Positions 41,029 through 49,418 of a stretch of 64,000 nucleotides of DNA are shown one piece after another (position 1 is the stretch's first letter; each line of letters begins with the position of its first letter). A program made the position numbers and the translations under genes. The notes below the pieces were generated by a model. It saw only the letters and a list, made by a program, of their open reading frames with translations, did no database searches and was not told where the DNA came from. The DNA comes from JAKAKT01 sp041305385 (GTDB lineage Archaea > Micrarchaeota > Micrarchaeia > Burarchaeales > JAKAKT01): the NCBI GenBank assembly GCA_041305385.1, contig JBFYLO010000011.1, forward strand, positions 39,206 to 103,205, in the 5' to 3' direction.

Positions 41029-41514
41029 ATGTTAGGCCTCTTCAAGCCTCCTGGGAAAATCGAGATTCAGACGGACAAACTAAGCTATTCTTATGGGGAG
41101 ACAGTAAAGGCAAAAGTGATACTCACGATGAATGAGATGAAGAAAGCAAGGGGACTGAAGCTTGACTTCCATGCGACAAGGCAAGTGCCCTACCAGCATA
41201 CTACGAAAAACTCGAAAGGAGTCTCCCACACCAGCACTCAGATGAAGACCGATACAATGTATTCTTTCAACGCTAACCTGGACTCCGAGCGCGAGTATTC
41301 CGGGTCAAAGGAATACAACATTGAGCTCAAGATACCTGCGCAGCAGGGTGTAAAGCTCCCGGATGGGGTTCTCGGCCAGGTTGCAGGGCTCGCGATAACC
41401 ACTGCGCAGATTACGGGAAACCTTCCGGGGCAAGTGCATTGGCGCATCAAGGTTTCGCTGGACATCCCGATGGGCGCGGACTGCAGCAAGCAAATAGAAA
41501 TCCAGGTCGCCTGA
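41029..41514 (+). CDS. arrestin-fold/Spo0M-like protein
   Basis: 161 residues of beta-sandwich pattern. IEIQTDKLSYSYGETVKAKVILTM resembles the first strands of arrestin-N and Spo0M-like domains; ELKIPAQQGVKLPDG and WRIKVSLDIPMG follow in the usual order. No membrane segment. Start set by GGTGG upstream of the ATG and TATA-like TTAAATATA about 30 nt further. Family role is protein trafficking or signalling; partner unknown. Confidence 0.6.
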   Translation: MLGLFKPPGKIEIQTDKLSYSYGETVKAKVILTMNEMKKARGLKLDFHATRQVPYQHTTKNSKGVSHTSTQMKTDTMYSFNANLDSEREYSGSKEYNIELKIPAQQGVKLPDGVLGQVAGLAITTAQITGNLPGQVHWRIKVSLDIPMGADCSKQIEIQVA

Positions 41515-41523
41515 AGAGCCTGC

Positions 41524-42831
41524 TCAAAGGCTGTAGCTCTCCCCGTTGCTCGGGATTATCACTTCGAATCTCCTGAGCGCAGCTGCGAGCTCCCCCTGCT
41601 TCTTCCCCTCCCCATGAATCAGGAATATCCTCTTGAGCCCCTTCACTGAGCTTGCAAATTGAAGCAGACCCTGGTGGTCGCTGTGCGCAGAGAACGAGAC
41701 ATTCTCTACCTTGAGCCTCACGTCGACTTCCTCATCGTCGATTTCAATGTTCCTCGCGCCCTCGAGCAGGCTTCTCCCGATGGTCCCGTCCGCCTGATAC
41801 CCCACGAGTATCAGCAGGCTGTTGTGGTCCCCTGCAACTTCCTTGAGGTAGTGGAGAATCGGGCCCCCGGTGAGCATTCCGGAAGTGGAAACAATGATGG
41901 CAGGCTCCTCGAACACCTCGCTCTTGTGCTTGGTGTGGGGCGCCTTGAAAAGGGGGCTCTTGAACGGGTCCTCGTCGCTCATCAGTATCCTCGTCTGAAT
42001 CTCTTTCCTCGCGTAAATGATGTTCTGGCGGTAAATCCTGTTTGCCTTCAAAATCATCCCGTCAACGTAAATAGGGGCCTTGGGAATCGCTCCCGAGCGC
42101 ATGTAGCTCTCAAGAGTCAACAGAATCTCCTGGCTTCTTCCGACAGCAAAAGCCGGGATGAGGACAAAACCGCCTTTGTTGAGGGTCCTGGTGACGCTTT
42201 TCGCCAGCTCAGCGGATGCAATCTTGACAGAGGGAATCACGTCGCTCTTGGCCCCGTAGGTGCTTTCCATGACCAGCGTGTGGGCGTGAATCCCCTGCTC
42301 AGCAGGGTCGAGCAGCCTCGTCCCCCTGTTGTTAACGTCCCCTGTGAACAGCATCGTCTTCCTCCCCTGCACCCTGACCATCGAGCTTCCGAGAATATGG
42401 CCCGCGTGGTGGAGCGAGAACTTGAGCTCCCCGAGCCTCTGCTCCTTCCCGTATTCCAAAATATGGAAGTGGTTCATGGCGTTCTCGACATCCTTGAGCG
42501 AGAAATACGACCTCTTGCCCCTCTTCAGGTGGAGGAGGCGGTGGTAGTCGGCGAGCAGGAGTGCGGTCATGTCCCTCGTGGGTTTGGTTGCGTAGACTTT
42601 CGCCCTCCCTCCCCGCGAGAAGAAATGCGGGAGGAAACCTATGTGGTCCAGGTGGGTATGCGTTATCGCTATCTGCCTTATTCGCCTGATGTCCTCCTGC
42701 TCGAGCAGCGGGTATTCCTCGTTCCTGCCAATCTTCACCCCGCAATCGAGGAGCAGGTGGTCGTTCCCGCCCTCAACCAGGGCGCAGTTCCTGCCGACTT
42801 CTCTGCATCCTCCTAAAAAAGTAAGTTTCAT
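41524..42831 (-). CDS. beta-CASP metallo-beta-lactamase ribonuclease (archaeal CPSF2-like)
   Basis: 435 residues. Metal motif THTHLDHIG (HxHxDH), FTGDVNNRG with the conserved Asp, and the beta-CASP motifs FAVGRSQEIL, IVSTSGMLTGG and VENVSFSAHSDHQGLL (His). It lacks the N-terminal KH domains of aCPSF1, so it belongs with the shorter aCPSF2-type nucleases that cut RNA or degrade it 5' to 3'. Confidence 0.85.
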   Translation of the reverse strand: MKLTFLGGCREVGRNCALVEGGNDHLLLDCGVKIGRNEEYPLLEQEDIRRIRQIAITHTHLDHIGFLPHFFSRGGRAKVYATKPTRDMTALLLADYHRLLHLKRGKRSYFSLKDVENAMNHFHILEYGKEQRLGELKFSLHHAGHILGSSMVRVQGRKTMLFTGDVNNRGTRLLDPAEQGIHAHTLVMESTYGAKSDVIPSVKIASAELAKSVTRTLNKGGFVLIPAFAVGRSQEILLTLESYMRSGAIPKAPIYVDGMILKANRIYRQNIIYARKEIQTRILMSDEDPFKSPLFKAPHTKHKSEVFEEPAIIVSTSGMLTGGPILHYLKEVAGDHNSLLILVGYQADGTIGRSLLEGARNIEIDDEEVDVRLKVENVSFSAHSDHQGLLQFASSVKGLKRIFLIHGEGKKQGELAAALRRFEVIIPSNGESYSL

Positions 42832-42841
42832 AAAAAATCAC

Positions 42842-45040
42842 CTAGTGCAATGCCGCGTAATAGACCTGCCCGAGCGCGATCCCGCCGTCCCCGCACGGAA
42901 CAAGCGAATTCCTGTGGACCCGGATCCCCTTCTTCTTCAAATAGGCTTCAATTGTCGCGGGAATGTACCTGTTATACATGACTCCCCCGCTCAGGCACAC
43001 ATCCCCGATTCCCTCTTTTTTGCAGGCCTGCTCCGCCATCTGCGCAAAGCCGAGGGCCAGGTAATCATGAACCATTCTCGCTCCCTTCCTCTTGTTCTTC
43101 TCCTTGAGCATCTTGAGGAAGAATTCGGAAATCTGAAGGGCCTGGAAATCGCCGTTTGTCTCAATTTTTGGCTTTGGGCTTGTCGGCTTTGGCGAGGCAA
43201 TCGCTTCCAGCCTCATGGCAGGCTCGCCCTCATATGTCCTTTCTTCGCATCCCTCGAAAAGATAGGCCGCTGCATCAAGAGCCCTCCCGCACGAGCTCGT
43301 TACCGTGCAATTAATCCTTCTCTCGAACTGCCTCCCTAGAATCGAAACAGGCATTCCGAGCTTCTTGAATTCCCTCTCAGCCTCTTCTGCATCAAGCAGT
43401 TTCCTGAGAATCGCATAAAGCAGGCGGTATGGGAACCGCGCCCCTGTATCGCCGCCGATTAGCTCAAAGTTCTCGAGCCTCCCGAGCCTGCTTCCATTGG
43501 AATGAAGCAGTTCCCCGCCCCAGGCAGTCCCGTCAGACCCATAGCCGAATCCATCGAGAACTATCCCAATCGCCTCATCAAGCCCGTGCTCGGCCATCAC
43601 CGAATAAAGATGGGCCAGGTGGTGCTGGACCATCACATGGGGCACTTCCCCGCCATCAGCGAAGCGGGTTGTGAAGAAGTCAGGGTGGAGGTCAGAGGCC
43701 ATAATCTCCGGCTTGCACTTGAGCCAGCCGACTGTCCTTTGGAAGTTCTCCTTGAAATTGAGGAACGAATCGTAGCTCTTGACATCCCCGAGGAACTGCG
43801 ACATGTAGGCTCTCCCGCCCTTGGCAATGCAGAAGTTGGCGTTGAGCTCCCCGCCCACCCCTGCGATGCACTTCTTGGTAACGAGCGGGAGAGAACCAGG
43901 GGCCATGCCCCTTGAATAGCGGATTACCCCGGGCTTCCCGGCAACGAACTTGAGGACCGAGTCATCGCAATTCGAAACAATCTCGCGGTCATGGAGGAGG
44001 GCATAGTCTGCAATCCCCCTAAGTTTAGAGAGCGCCAGGTCGTTCTTGGTTATTATGGGCTCTTCGCCCATGTTCCCGCTCGTCATCACCAGCAGCTTGA
44101 AGCCCGAGTTCCTGAACAGGAGGTGGTGGACCGGGGCATAGGGAAGCATCACCCCGAGGCTGTCGAGCTCCGGGGAGATTCCCTCAAGATTTTTTTTCGC
44201 CTTGAGAACCATGATTGGCCTTCTTGCCGAGACCAGCTCCCTCTCTTCCTCAGGGGACATCTTCACAATCTCTTTCGCAGCCCCGAGGTCCCGTGCCATC
44301 ACAGCAAAGGGCTTGTTTCCCCTCTCCTTCGTTTGCCTTAGCCTGGCGATGACCTTGGGCTTCCTCGCATCGCAGGCGATGTGGAAGCCGCCGATTCCCT
44401 TCACTGCGATTATCTTCCCGGCCCTGAGCTCCTTCCCGGCGCTCTCGATGGGATTCGCAATGACTTTTCCCTCGAAAGTCTGGAGAATGTAGCGCGGTCC
44501 GCACCTGTTGCAGGAGATGGGCTGGGCGTGGAACCTCCTGTCTCCGGGGTTCTCGTACTCTGCCCTGCATTCCGGGCACATGTCGAAAACGTTCATGCTG
44601 GTGTTTACCCTGTCATAGGGCGCTCCCTTCACCACGCTGAAGCGCGGGCCGCAGTCGGTGCAGTTGATGAACGGGTGGAGATGGCGCCTGTTCCTCCTGT
44701 CCCACATCTCGGAGACGCAGGCGCTGCAGACAGCTATATCCGGGGAGACTTCGGGAACGTCGCTTGAGGAGCGCGAGACGATTATGCGGAAGTCCTTTGG
44801 GGCCTTGGAGCCCGTCTTCCTCACCCTGACCTCCTCAATCCTTGCGAGAGGAGGGGGCGAGTTCTTTATGTGGTCGACCAGCTTGTGGAGCTGGGCCTCG
44901 GTGCAATGGACGCTTATGCGAACCCCCGAACCTGCATTCTGGACAGTGCCCCTGACCCCGAGCATGCTCGCCGCCCGGTAGATAAAGGGCCTGAATCCGA
45001 CCCCCTGGACTATGCCCTTTACCTCAATCTCGTAGGCCAT
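42842..45040 (-). CDS. hypF: hydrogenase maturation protein HypF
   Basis: 732 residues with all four parts. Acylphosphatase domain (VKGIVQGVGFRPFIYR); two zinc-finger pairs (CSACVSEMW...CTDCGPRF and CPECRAEY...CNRCGPRY); YrdC-like domain (GIGGFHIACDA); Kae1-like domain (QHHLAHLYSVMAEHG, LDGFGYGSDGTAWGGE, VPCGDGGIALGQ). It makes thiocarboxamide on HypE from carbamoyl phosphate for cyanide ligands. Minus-strand TATA-like CTTTATATTC is centred 26 nt before the ATG, so the transcript is leaderless. Confidence 0.95.
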   Translation of the reverse strand: MAYEIEVKGIVQGVGFRPFIYRAASMLGVRGTVQNAGSGVRISVHCTEAQLHKLVDHIKNSPPPLARIEEVRVRKTGSKAPKDFRIIVSRSSSDVPEVSPDIAVCSACVSEMWDRRNRRHLHPFINCTDCGPRFSVVKGAPYDRVNTSMNVFDMCPECRAEYENPGDRRFHAQPISCNRCGPRYILQTFEGKVIANPIESAGKELRAGKIIAVKGIGGFHIACDARKPKVIARLRQTKERGNKPFAVMARDLGAAKEIVKMSPEEERELVSARRPIMVLKAKKNLEGISPELDSLGVMLPYAPVHHLLFRNSGFKLLVMTSGNMGEEPIITKNDLALSKLRGIADYALLHDREIVSNCDDSVLKFVAGKPGVIRYSRGMAPGSLPLVTKKCIAGVGGELNANFCIAKGGRAYMSQFLGDVKSYDSFLNFKENFQRTVGWLKCKPEIMASDLHPDFFTTRFADGGEVPHVMVQHHLAHLYSVMAEHGLDEAIGIVLDGFGYGSDGTAWGGELLHSNGSRLGRLENFELIGGDTGARFPYRLLYAILRKLLDAEEAEREFKKLGMPVSILGRQFERRINCTVTSSCGRALDAAAYLFEGCEERTYEGEPAMRLEAIASPKPTSPKPKIETNGDFQALQISEFFLKMLKEKNKRKGARMVHDYLALGFAQMAEQACKKEGIGDVCLSGGVMYNRYIPATIEAYLKKKGIRVHRNSLVPCGDGGIALGQVYYAALH

Positions 45041-45070
45041 GGGTGAATTTCTCGCCTGGGGAATATAAAG

Positions 45071-45080
45071 CTTTTATACC
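45071..45080 (+). promoter_or_regulatory. TATA box of the three-way-junction RNA, back to back with the hypF box
   Basis: CTTTTATACC, centred about 22-26 nt before the first paired base of the RNA candidate. The adjoining GAATATAAAG (45061-45070) is the hypF box read on the other strand, giving one divergent promoter. Confidence 0.5.
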
Positions 45081-45096
45081 AAACCCGAAAAGTAAC

Positions 45097-45191
45097 CCGA
45101 CAAGCCCAAACACGAACGAACCCCTGGCGGCTCGAGCAGTTTTGCCGAGCTGGAAGTGCGTTCGCTTCCGGGCGAACGAATATGTTGTCGG
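45097..45191 (+). ncRNA. candidate three-way-junction RNA
   Basis: Perfect 7-bp closing stem CCGACAA (45097-45103)/TTGTCGG (45185-45191). Within it are GCTCG (45130-45134)/CGAGC (45146-45150) and CGTTCGC (45159-45165)/GCGAACG (45172-45178) with loop TTCCGG. A TATA box is correctly placed upstream, and no reading frame is present. CGAACG at 45113-45118 could replace the 3' arm of the last hairpin, so a switch between two folds is possible. It is not a tRNA: there is no T-loop. Confidence 0.55.
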
Positions 45192-45260
45192 ATTATACTC
45201 GCGGTTTGCTATAACAGATGCTAACTATGTCCGTTTCAACAGATGGCAGTTCATTTGACT

Positions 45261-45752
45261 TTAGTTAGGGAAGCAGTAACAGGCACCAAATTGCAACGAA
45301 CCGTTTTCATCACATGAACCATAGCCCTGGCTTGATGCAGCGTCGTCCAACGTTTTCCTTAATACATATTGCAGTCCTTTGCTTTCACAAGCCTTTTCGC
45401 AATCAGGAAGCGACTTACCTCCAAAACTGCAGCCTTTTCCGATGACGTAGTATCTTAATTCAAATTTACCTGTCCCGAGGCTTTTCTCGCAACTGGCTGT
45501 ATCTTTTGCGTCGCTCGGGTCGCTTGGATTTTCGTCTTTTCCGCAAAGAGAGATGTCGTTGTTGTAATATGCAATTGCAAGGTAGCAAGAACGCTTACCG
45601 AACATTCCCTTGTCTTTGCAAAAATCATCCGGGTTGGTTATGTCCTTAAGGATGATTTTGCTGTCGCCTTCGCTTGTGCTCACGTTAGTTGATGTACATC
45701 CGAATAGAACGATACCCAGCAAGACAACAAATAAAATCCATGCACCATTCAT
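45261..45752 (-). CDS. Cys-rich lipoprotein
   Basis: 163 residues: signal sequence with lipobox VLFGC, then about 145 residues with eleven cysteines, probably disulfide-linked. SD GAGGTGG before the ATG; minus-strand TATA-like ATTATATATA about 40 nt upstream. AT-richer than the neighbouring hyp genes. Function unknown. Confidence 0.65.
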   Translation of the reverse strand: MNGAWILFVVLLGIVLFGCTSTNVSTSEGDSKIILKDITNPDDFCKDKGMFGKRSCYLAIAYYNNDISLCGKDENPSDPSDAKDTASCEKSLGTGKFELRYYVIGKGCSFGGKSLPDCEKACESKGLQYVLRKTLDDAASSQGYGSCDENGSLQFGACYCFPN

Positions 45753-45876
45753 TTTTCCACCTCGTAAATAGCAATTATCCGTCGAAGTATATATAATGTA
45801 TTATCCCGGAATAAGATTACCCGAAGGATTTTCATAGAATTCTAACGCGATGAGGATTTTCTTAGCGGGGAGCGCA

Positions 45877-45941
45877 CGAGGCTACAACAAACCCAGAGAA
45901 TAATTCGATGGAGATTGCTGCGAGCCTCGAAGACGGGTTTG
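45877..45941 (+). ncRNA. candidate H-type pseudoknot RNA upstream of hypC
   Basis: Two perfect 7-bp helices interlock: CGAGGCT (45877-45883) with AGCCTCG (45923-45929), and CAAACCC (45888-45894), which lies in the first loop, with GGGTTTG (45935-45941). Order S1, L1 (4 nt), S2, L2 (28 nt), S1', L3 (5 nt), S2'. The TATATATAAT at 45790-45799 could start a transcript near 45820. hypC has its own TATA box downstream, so this is more likely a separate RNA than a hypC leader. Confidence 0.5.
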
Positions 45942-45973
45942 CTAGATGTAAAAGTAGCGTTGCAAATCTCAAG

Positions 45974-45982
45974 GGTTAAATC
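45974..45982 (+). promoter_or_regulatory. TATA box of hypC-hypD inside an inverted repeat
   Basis: GTTAAAT lies between CAAGGG (45970-45975) and CCCTTG (45982-45987), centred about 26 nt before the hypC ATG; predicts a leaderless mRNA. The surrounding repeat could be a regulator site. Confidence 0.5.
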
Positions 45983-46004
45983 CCTTGCCCCCTAAATTTC
46001 CCTC

Positions 46005-46211
46005 ATGTGCCTCGCCTATCCCGGAAAAGTAGTGAGTGTCGAGGGTAAAACAGGGATTGTGGATTTCGGGGGAGTGAGGAAAAAGGCCCGCCTCGACCTC
46101 GTGAAAGTGAGGAAGGGCGACTACGTGATAGTCCACACAGGCTTTGCCATTGAGAAAGTCGACAAAAAGAATGCCGAACTGACTTTGAAGATGCTCGAGG
46201 AAATCCAATGA
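46005..46211 (+). CDS. hypC: hydrogenase maturation chaperone HypC
   Basis: 68 residues beginning MCLAYPGKV, with the essential Cys2 that binds the Fe(CN)2CO unit with HypD. GIVDFGGVRKKARLDLV and GDYVIVHTGFAIEKVD are the usual HypC blocks. Overlaps hypD by four bases (ATGA). Confidence 0.95.
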   Translation: MCLAYPGKVVSVEGKTGIVDFGGVRKKARLDLVKVRKGDYVIVHTGFAIEKVDKKNAELTLKMLEEIQ

Positions 46212-47272
46212 ACTTCCGCGACCCTGCACTAATCCGAAGAATATCAAAGGCAATCGCGAGCGAAGCCAGGGGGATGGAAGAGAAAACACTGATGGAGGTC
46301 TGCGGCTCGCATACCCAGGCAGTAGCGAGGTTCGGCTTAAGAAAGCTCCTGCCAAAAAACATCAGGCTCGTTTCCGGTCCCGGCTGCCCTGTCTGCGTGA
46401 CTCCCCAGGGCGAGATAGGCGAGGGGGTCTGGCTTGCGAAAAAAGGTTTCCTAATTACTACCTACGGGGATTTGGCAAGAGTCCCATGTTCCGAGGGTTC
46501 CCTTCTGGAAGCAAGAGCGGGCGGGGCGGATGTCAGGATAGTCTACTCGATAGCAGACGCAGGGAACATTGCCCGAAAGAACCCGGGCAAGAAGGTCGTC
46601 CACATTGCCATCGGCTTCGAGACCACTGCCCAAACCACTGCGGCGTTCCTCAATTCATCCCCCCCTAAAAATTTTTTTGTCTTGAACTGCCACAAGCGGT
46701 TCCTCCCGGCAATGGATGCGCTCCTCGCATCCAGGGACCTGGGCATAGACGGCTACATCTGCCCGGGCCACGTAAGCACCCTTATCGGTTCGAAGGCATA
46801 CGGGTTCCTGAGCGAGAAATACGCAATTCCCCAGGTGGTTGCCGGCTTCGAGCCAGTTGATGTAATGCTCTCAATCCTCATGCTCGTGAGGATGCTCAAG
46901 AGAAACGAGGCCCGGGTCGAGAACGAGTATTCGCGGGTGGTGAAGCCAGGCGGGAATCCGGTTGCCCTCGGGCTCATGCATTCTACATTCGGGAACGGGG
47001 GCGGGGAGTGGAGGGGGCTCGGGACAATTGCGGGCTCGGGGATGCCGTTCAAAAAGAAATTTGAACGATTCGACGCAAGGAAAATATTCAAGCCAAGGGC
47101 GGACCGCGAAAACAGAATGCCTGGGGGCTGCCTCTGCGCCGAGGTTCTCAAGGGGAAAGTCCAACCAAAAAAATGCCGCCTGTTCGGGAAAGCCTGCACC
47201 CCGGAGGCACCCATAGGGCCGTGCATGGTCTCGGTGGAGGGCGCCTGCCACAATGCCCTGAGATACGAATGA
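46208..47272 (+). CDS. hypD: hydrogenase maturation Fe-S protein HypD
   Basis: 354 residues. Key motifs are present: MEVCGSHT, GPGCPVCVTP, GFETTAQTTA, CPGHVSTLIG, and the C-terminal [4Fe-4S] ligand set in GGCLCAEVLKG...CRLFGKACTPEAPIGPCMVS. With HypC it assembles the Fe(CN)2CO centre. Second gene of hypCD. Confidence 0.95.
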   Translation: MNFRDPALIRRISKAIASEARGMEEKTLMEVCGSHTQAVARFGLRKLLPKNIRLVSGPGCPVCVTPQGEIGEGVWLAKKGFLITTYGDLARVPCSEGSLLEARAGGADVRIVYSIADAGNIARKNPGKKVVHIAIGFETTAQTTAAFLNSSPPKNFFVLNCHKRFLPAMDALLASRDLGIDGYICPGHVSTLIGSKAYGFLSEKYAIPQVVAGFEPVDVMLSILMLVRMLKRNEARVENEYSRVVKPGGNPVALGLMHSTFGNGGGEWRGLGTIAGSGMPFKKKFERFDARKIFKPRADRENRMPGGCLCAEVLKGKVQPKKCRLFGKACTPEAPIGPCMVSVEGACHNALRYE

Positions 47273-47332
47273 GCGCTAAAGCGGGAAAGGAGCCGCGCAA
47301 GATTTTTAAACGAGGGCGTCTAACATCCTCCC

Positions 47333-48091
47333 ATGGACCTAAAGGCCCCAATCAGGAACCCCTACATTCTGCTCATCTACTGTCTTCTGTTCGTTTTCCT
47401 CGCCTCGTTCACAGTCAACAGGGACCCGGCAACCTACATCGTGGTGTTCATCCTCATAGCCATAATAACTTTCCTCGTAAGGCCTCTCAACGAGTCCTAC
47501 CTAAAACCGACGTGCTATTTCCTCCTCGGGACATTGAGCTACTGGCTTGTCGCGCGCGAACTCGTGATTTCCCCGGGAGGTCCTGAGCCAGCGCTGTTCA
47601 TCCTTTTCGGCCTCGCTCTTTTGAACGGCCTCGTCGCCCTCATAAGCTATTCCGACAGCGAGACCTCGGGCCAGGCCTTCATTGCAGGCGCCCTTGCGCT
47701 CCTCTTCCTGAACCTTCCGAGCCAGTATACTTTTCTCTCGGGCGTTCTCGTGTTCGCAGCATCCAGTGCGACGGTCTATTTCATCTTCAAGATAACCTCG
47801 AGGGCCAAGATGAGCGAAGAGATAGTGAAGGCTGCGGTTGCCTCTTCGCTGTTCCTATACCTTGCAGCCCTTGCCCAGTTCTGGACAGGAGTGAGCATTG
47901 GGGTCTACAAACTCCCGACCACGCTGGTATTTGTCATTTCCTTCCTCTCACTGGCGGCCATAAGTGCCCTGTCAATCTTCCTCACCCTCTCGGTTTTCGA
48001 ATTCTTCCTGAAGAAGTTCGGCTATGAGCGGAGCGTTAAGGGAGAAACAGTCGTCTATACCCTTTCCGCAGTCGCCGCAAAGAAAAAATAG
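47333..48091 (+). CDS. polytopic membrane protein, paralogue of the gene at 2475
   Basis: 252 residues, about eight membrane helices. Aligns end to end with the protein at 2475-3266 (shared VVFILIA, RPL, CYFLLGTLSYW, ISYSDSETSGQAF). Function unknown. TATA-like ATTTTTAAAC is centred 26 nt before the ATG, so a leaderless transcript separate from hypCD is expected. Confidence 0.7.
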   Translation: MDLKAPIRNPYILLIYCLLFVFLASFTVNRDPATYIVVFILIAIITFLVRPLNESYLKPTCYFLLGTLSYWLVARELVISPGGPEPALFILFGLALLNGLVALISYSDSETSGQAFIAGALALLFLNLPSQYTFLSGVLVFAASSATVYFIFKITSRAKMSEEIVKAAVASSLFLYLAALAQFWTGVSIGVYKLPTTLVFVISFLSLAAISALSIFLTLSVFEFFLKKFGYERSVKGETVVYTLSAVAAKKK

Positions 48092-48094
48092 CTT

Positions 48095-49102
48095 TTAGCA
48101 GATTCTCGGGAGCGGCGAGCCCGTAGGAACCTGAATGATTCTCCTGCCCCTGGATTCGGTGTTCAGTATCACTTCCCCTTTTCCTTCCCAGACTTTCCCG
48201 ATAATTCTCGCTCCCCTGCCTTCAGGAGTTCTCTTCAGGGCTCCCAAAACCCTCCGGGCATGGAGTTTCTTAACCCCAATGAGTGCCCTCCCCTCGCAGG
48301 CCAGGTTCAAGGGGTCGAAGCCGAAGATTTCGCAGGCGTTCTTAACCGCAGGGCGGATGGGTATCGCGTCCTCATCAGCATGAATCGAGACCTTTGATTT
48401 GCCTGCAAGCTCATTCAAGGCAACTGCCAGCCCTCCCCGCGTCACATCCTTCATGGCGTGAATCTCGCCCGCCCGCATCGCTTGGCGTATCATTCTGAAA
48501 AGGGGTGCGCAATCGGATTTGAAGTCGCCGGAAAAATCGAGCTTCTCCCTTTCGGAAAAAACCGCCATCTCGTGCTCGCCAATTGAGCCGGAGAGGATGA
48601 TTTCATCCCCGGGCCTGAGCCCCGAGTTTCGGACAAGCTTCTCCGCGAGCCCTATCCCAAAAGCAGCAATCGTGAGTTTATCAGTCGCCCCTTTCTCAAC
48701 AACCTTCGTGTCTCCCCCGAGCAGGTGAATTTCCTCTTTCCTGCAAACAGCTGCCATGGACCTGAGGATTCTCGCAAGTTCGTTCTCCCCAAACCCCTCC
48801 TCAATCACCAGGTTCATGTGCATTGCAACCGGCCTTGCGCCCATCACCGCAAGGTCGTTTATCATCCCGCAGGCAGCGAGCTTCCCGATGTCCCCGCCCC
48901 TGAAGAAGAGCGGCTTCACCACATAGGAGTCAGAGGTTAAGACAACATGCTCGCGGCCTACCCTTATCGCACTCCCGTCCTCGAAAGAGTCGAGCCCCAG
49001 ATCGTTGTAATTCCTATACCTGAAAAGGGGGGCTATCCTTTTCTCAATGAGCTCCTGGGACTTCCTCCCGCCTGCACCGTGCTCTAGCGTTATGGCTTCC
49101 AT
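48095..49102 (-). CDS. hypE: hydrogenase maturation protein HypE
   Basis: 335 residues of the AIR-synthase/PurM fold: ITLEHGAGGRKSQELI at the N-terminus, FEDGSAI, HLLGGDTKVVEKG and DVTRGGLAVALNELA. It ends in PRIC, the flexible tail whose Cys accepts the carbamoyl group from HypF and is dehydrated to thiocyanate. I chose the ATG giving MEAITLEHGAGG; longer readings overlap the upstream lipoprotein gene. Confidence 0.95.
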   Translation of the reverse strand: MEAITLEHGAGGRKSQELIEKRIAPLFRYRNYNDLGLDSFEDGSAIRVGREHVVLTSDSYVVKPLFFRGGDIGKLAACGMINDLAVMGARPVAMHMNLVIEEGFGENELARILRSMAAVCRKEEIHLLGGDTKVVEKGATDKLTIAAFGIGLAEKLVRNSGLRPGDEIILSGSIGEHEMAVFSEREKLDFSGDFKSDCAPLFRMIRQAMRAGEIHAMKDVTRGGLAVALNELAGKSKVSIHADEDAIPIRPAVKNACEIFGFDPLNLACEGRALIGVKKLHARRVLGALKRTPEGRGARIIGKVWEGKGEVILNTESRGRRIIQVPTGSPLPRIC

Positions 49103-49133
49103 GGTGGAATAATAAAAAGAAAAGGAAAAAAAG

Positions 49134-49418
49134 CTACTGGAACTCTGACTCGTCAAGCGAGAAGTCCGAAACTCCGGCCCCGGGGTCAGCCACTTCCAAG
49201 TCCGACGAAACGAACGAGTCGAGCTCGTTGAACTCGCCCTGGGTTTCAGTTTCGGAACCAGCTTGTCCAGACGTTACGGGAGTCTCAGTCTCACTGCTTC
49301 CCCCAGTATCTACATTCTTTCCCACTTCAGGCACGTTGGCCTTGGTCTGAGCCCCCGTGCATCCGAAGAGGAGCAGGGTCGCTACCAGCAGAATGCCGAT
49401 GAATGCGGAGTAATTCAT
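49134..49418 (-). CDS. small lipoprotein
   Basis: 94 residues. Lipobox LLFGC, then a low-complexity Ser/Thr/Glu/Gly tail with an acidic end. Overlaps the upstream secreted protein gene by four bases (ATGA), so the two are made together. Function unknown. Confidence 0.65.
   Translation of the reverse strand: MNYSAFIGILLVATLLLFGCTGAQTKANVPEVGKNVDTGGSSETETPVTSGQAGSETETQGEFNELDSFVSSDLEVADPGAGVSDFSLDESEFQ

Noticed and set aside
45097..45191. The 7-bp closing stem suggested a tRNA
   Set aside because: No T-loop, no anticodon stem and no CCA-adjacent discriminator pattern; the inner stems are in the wrong places.
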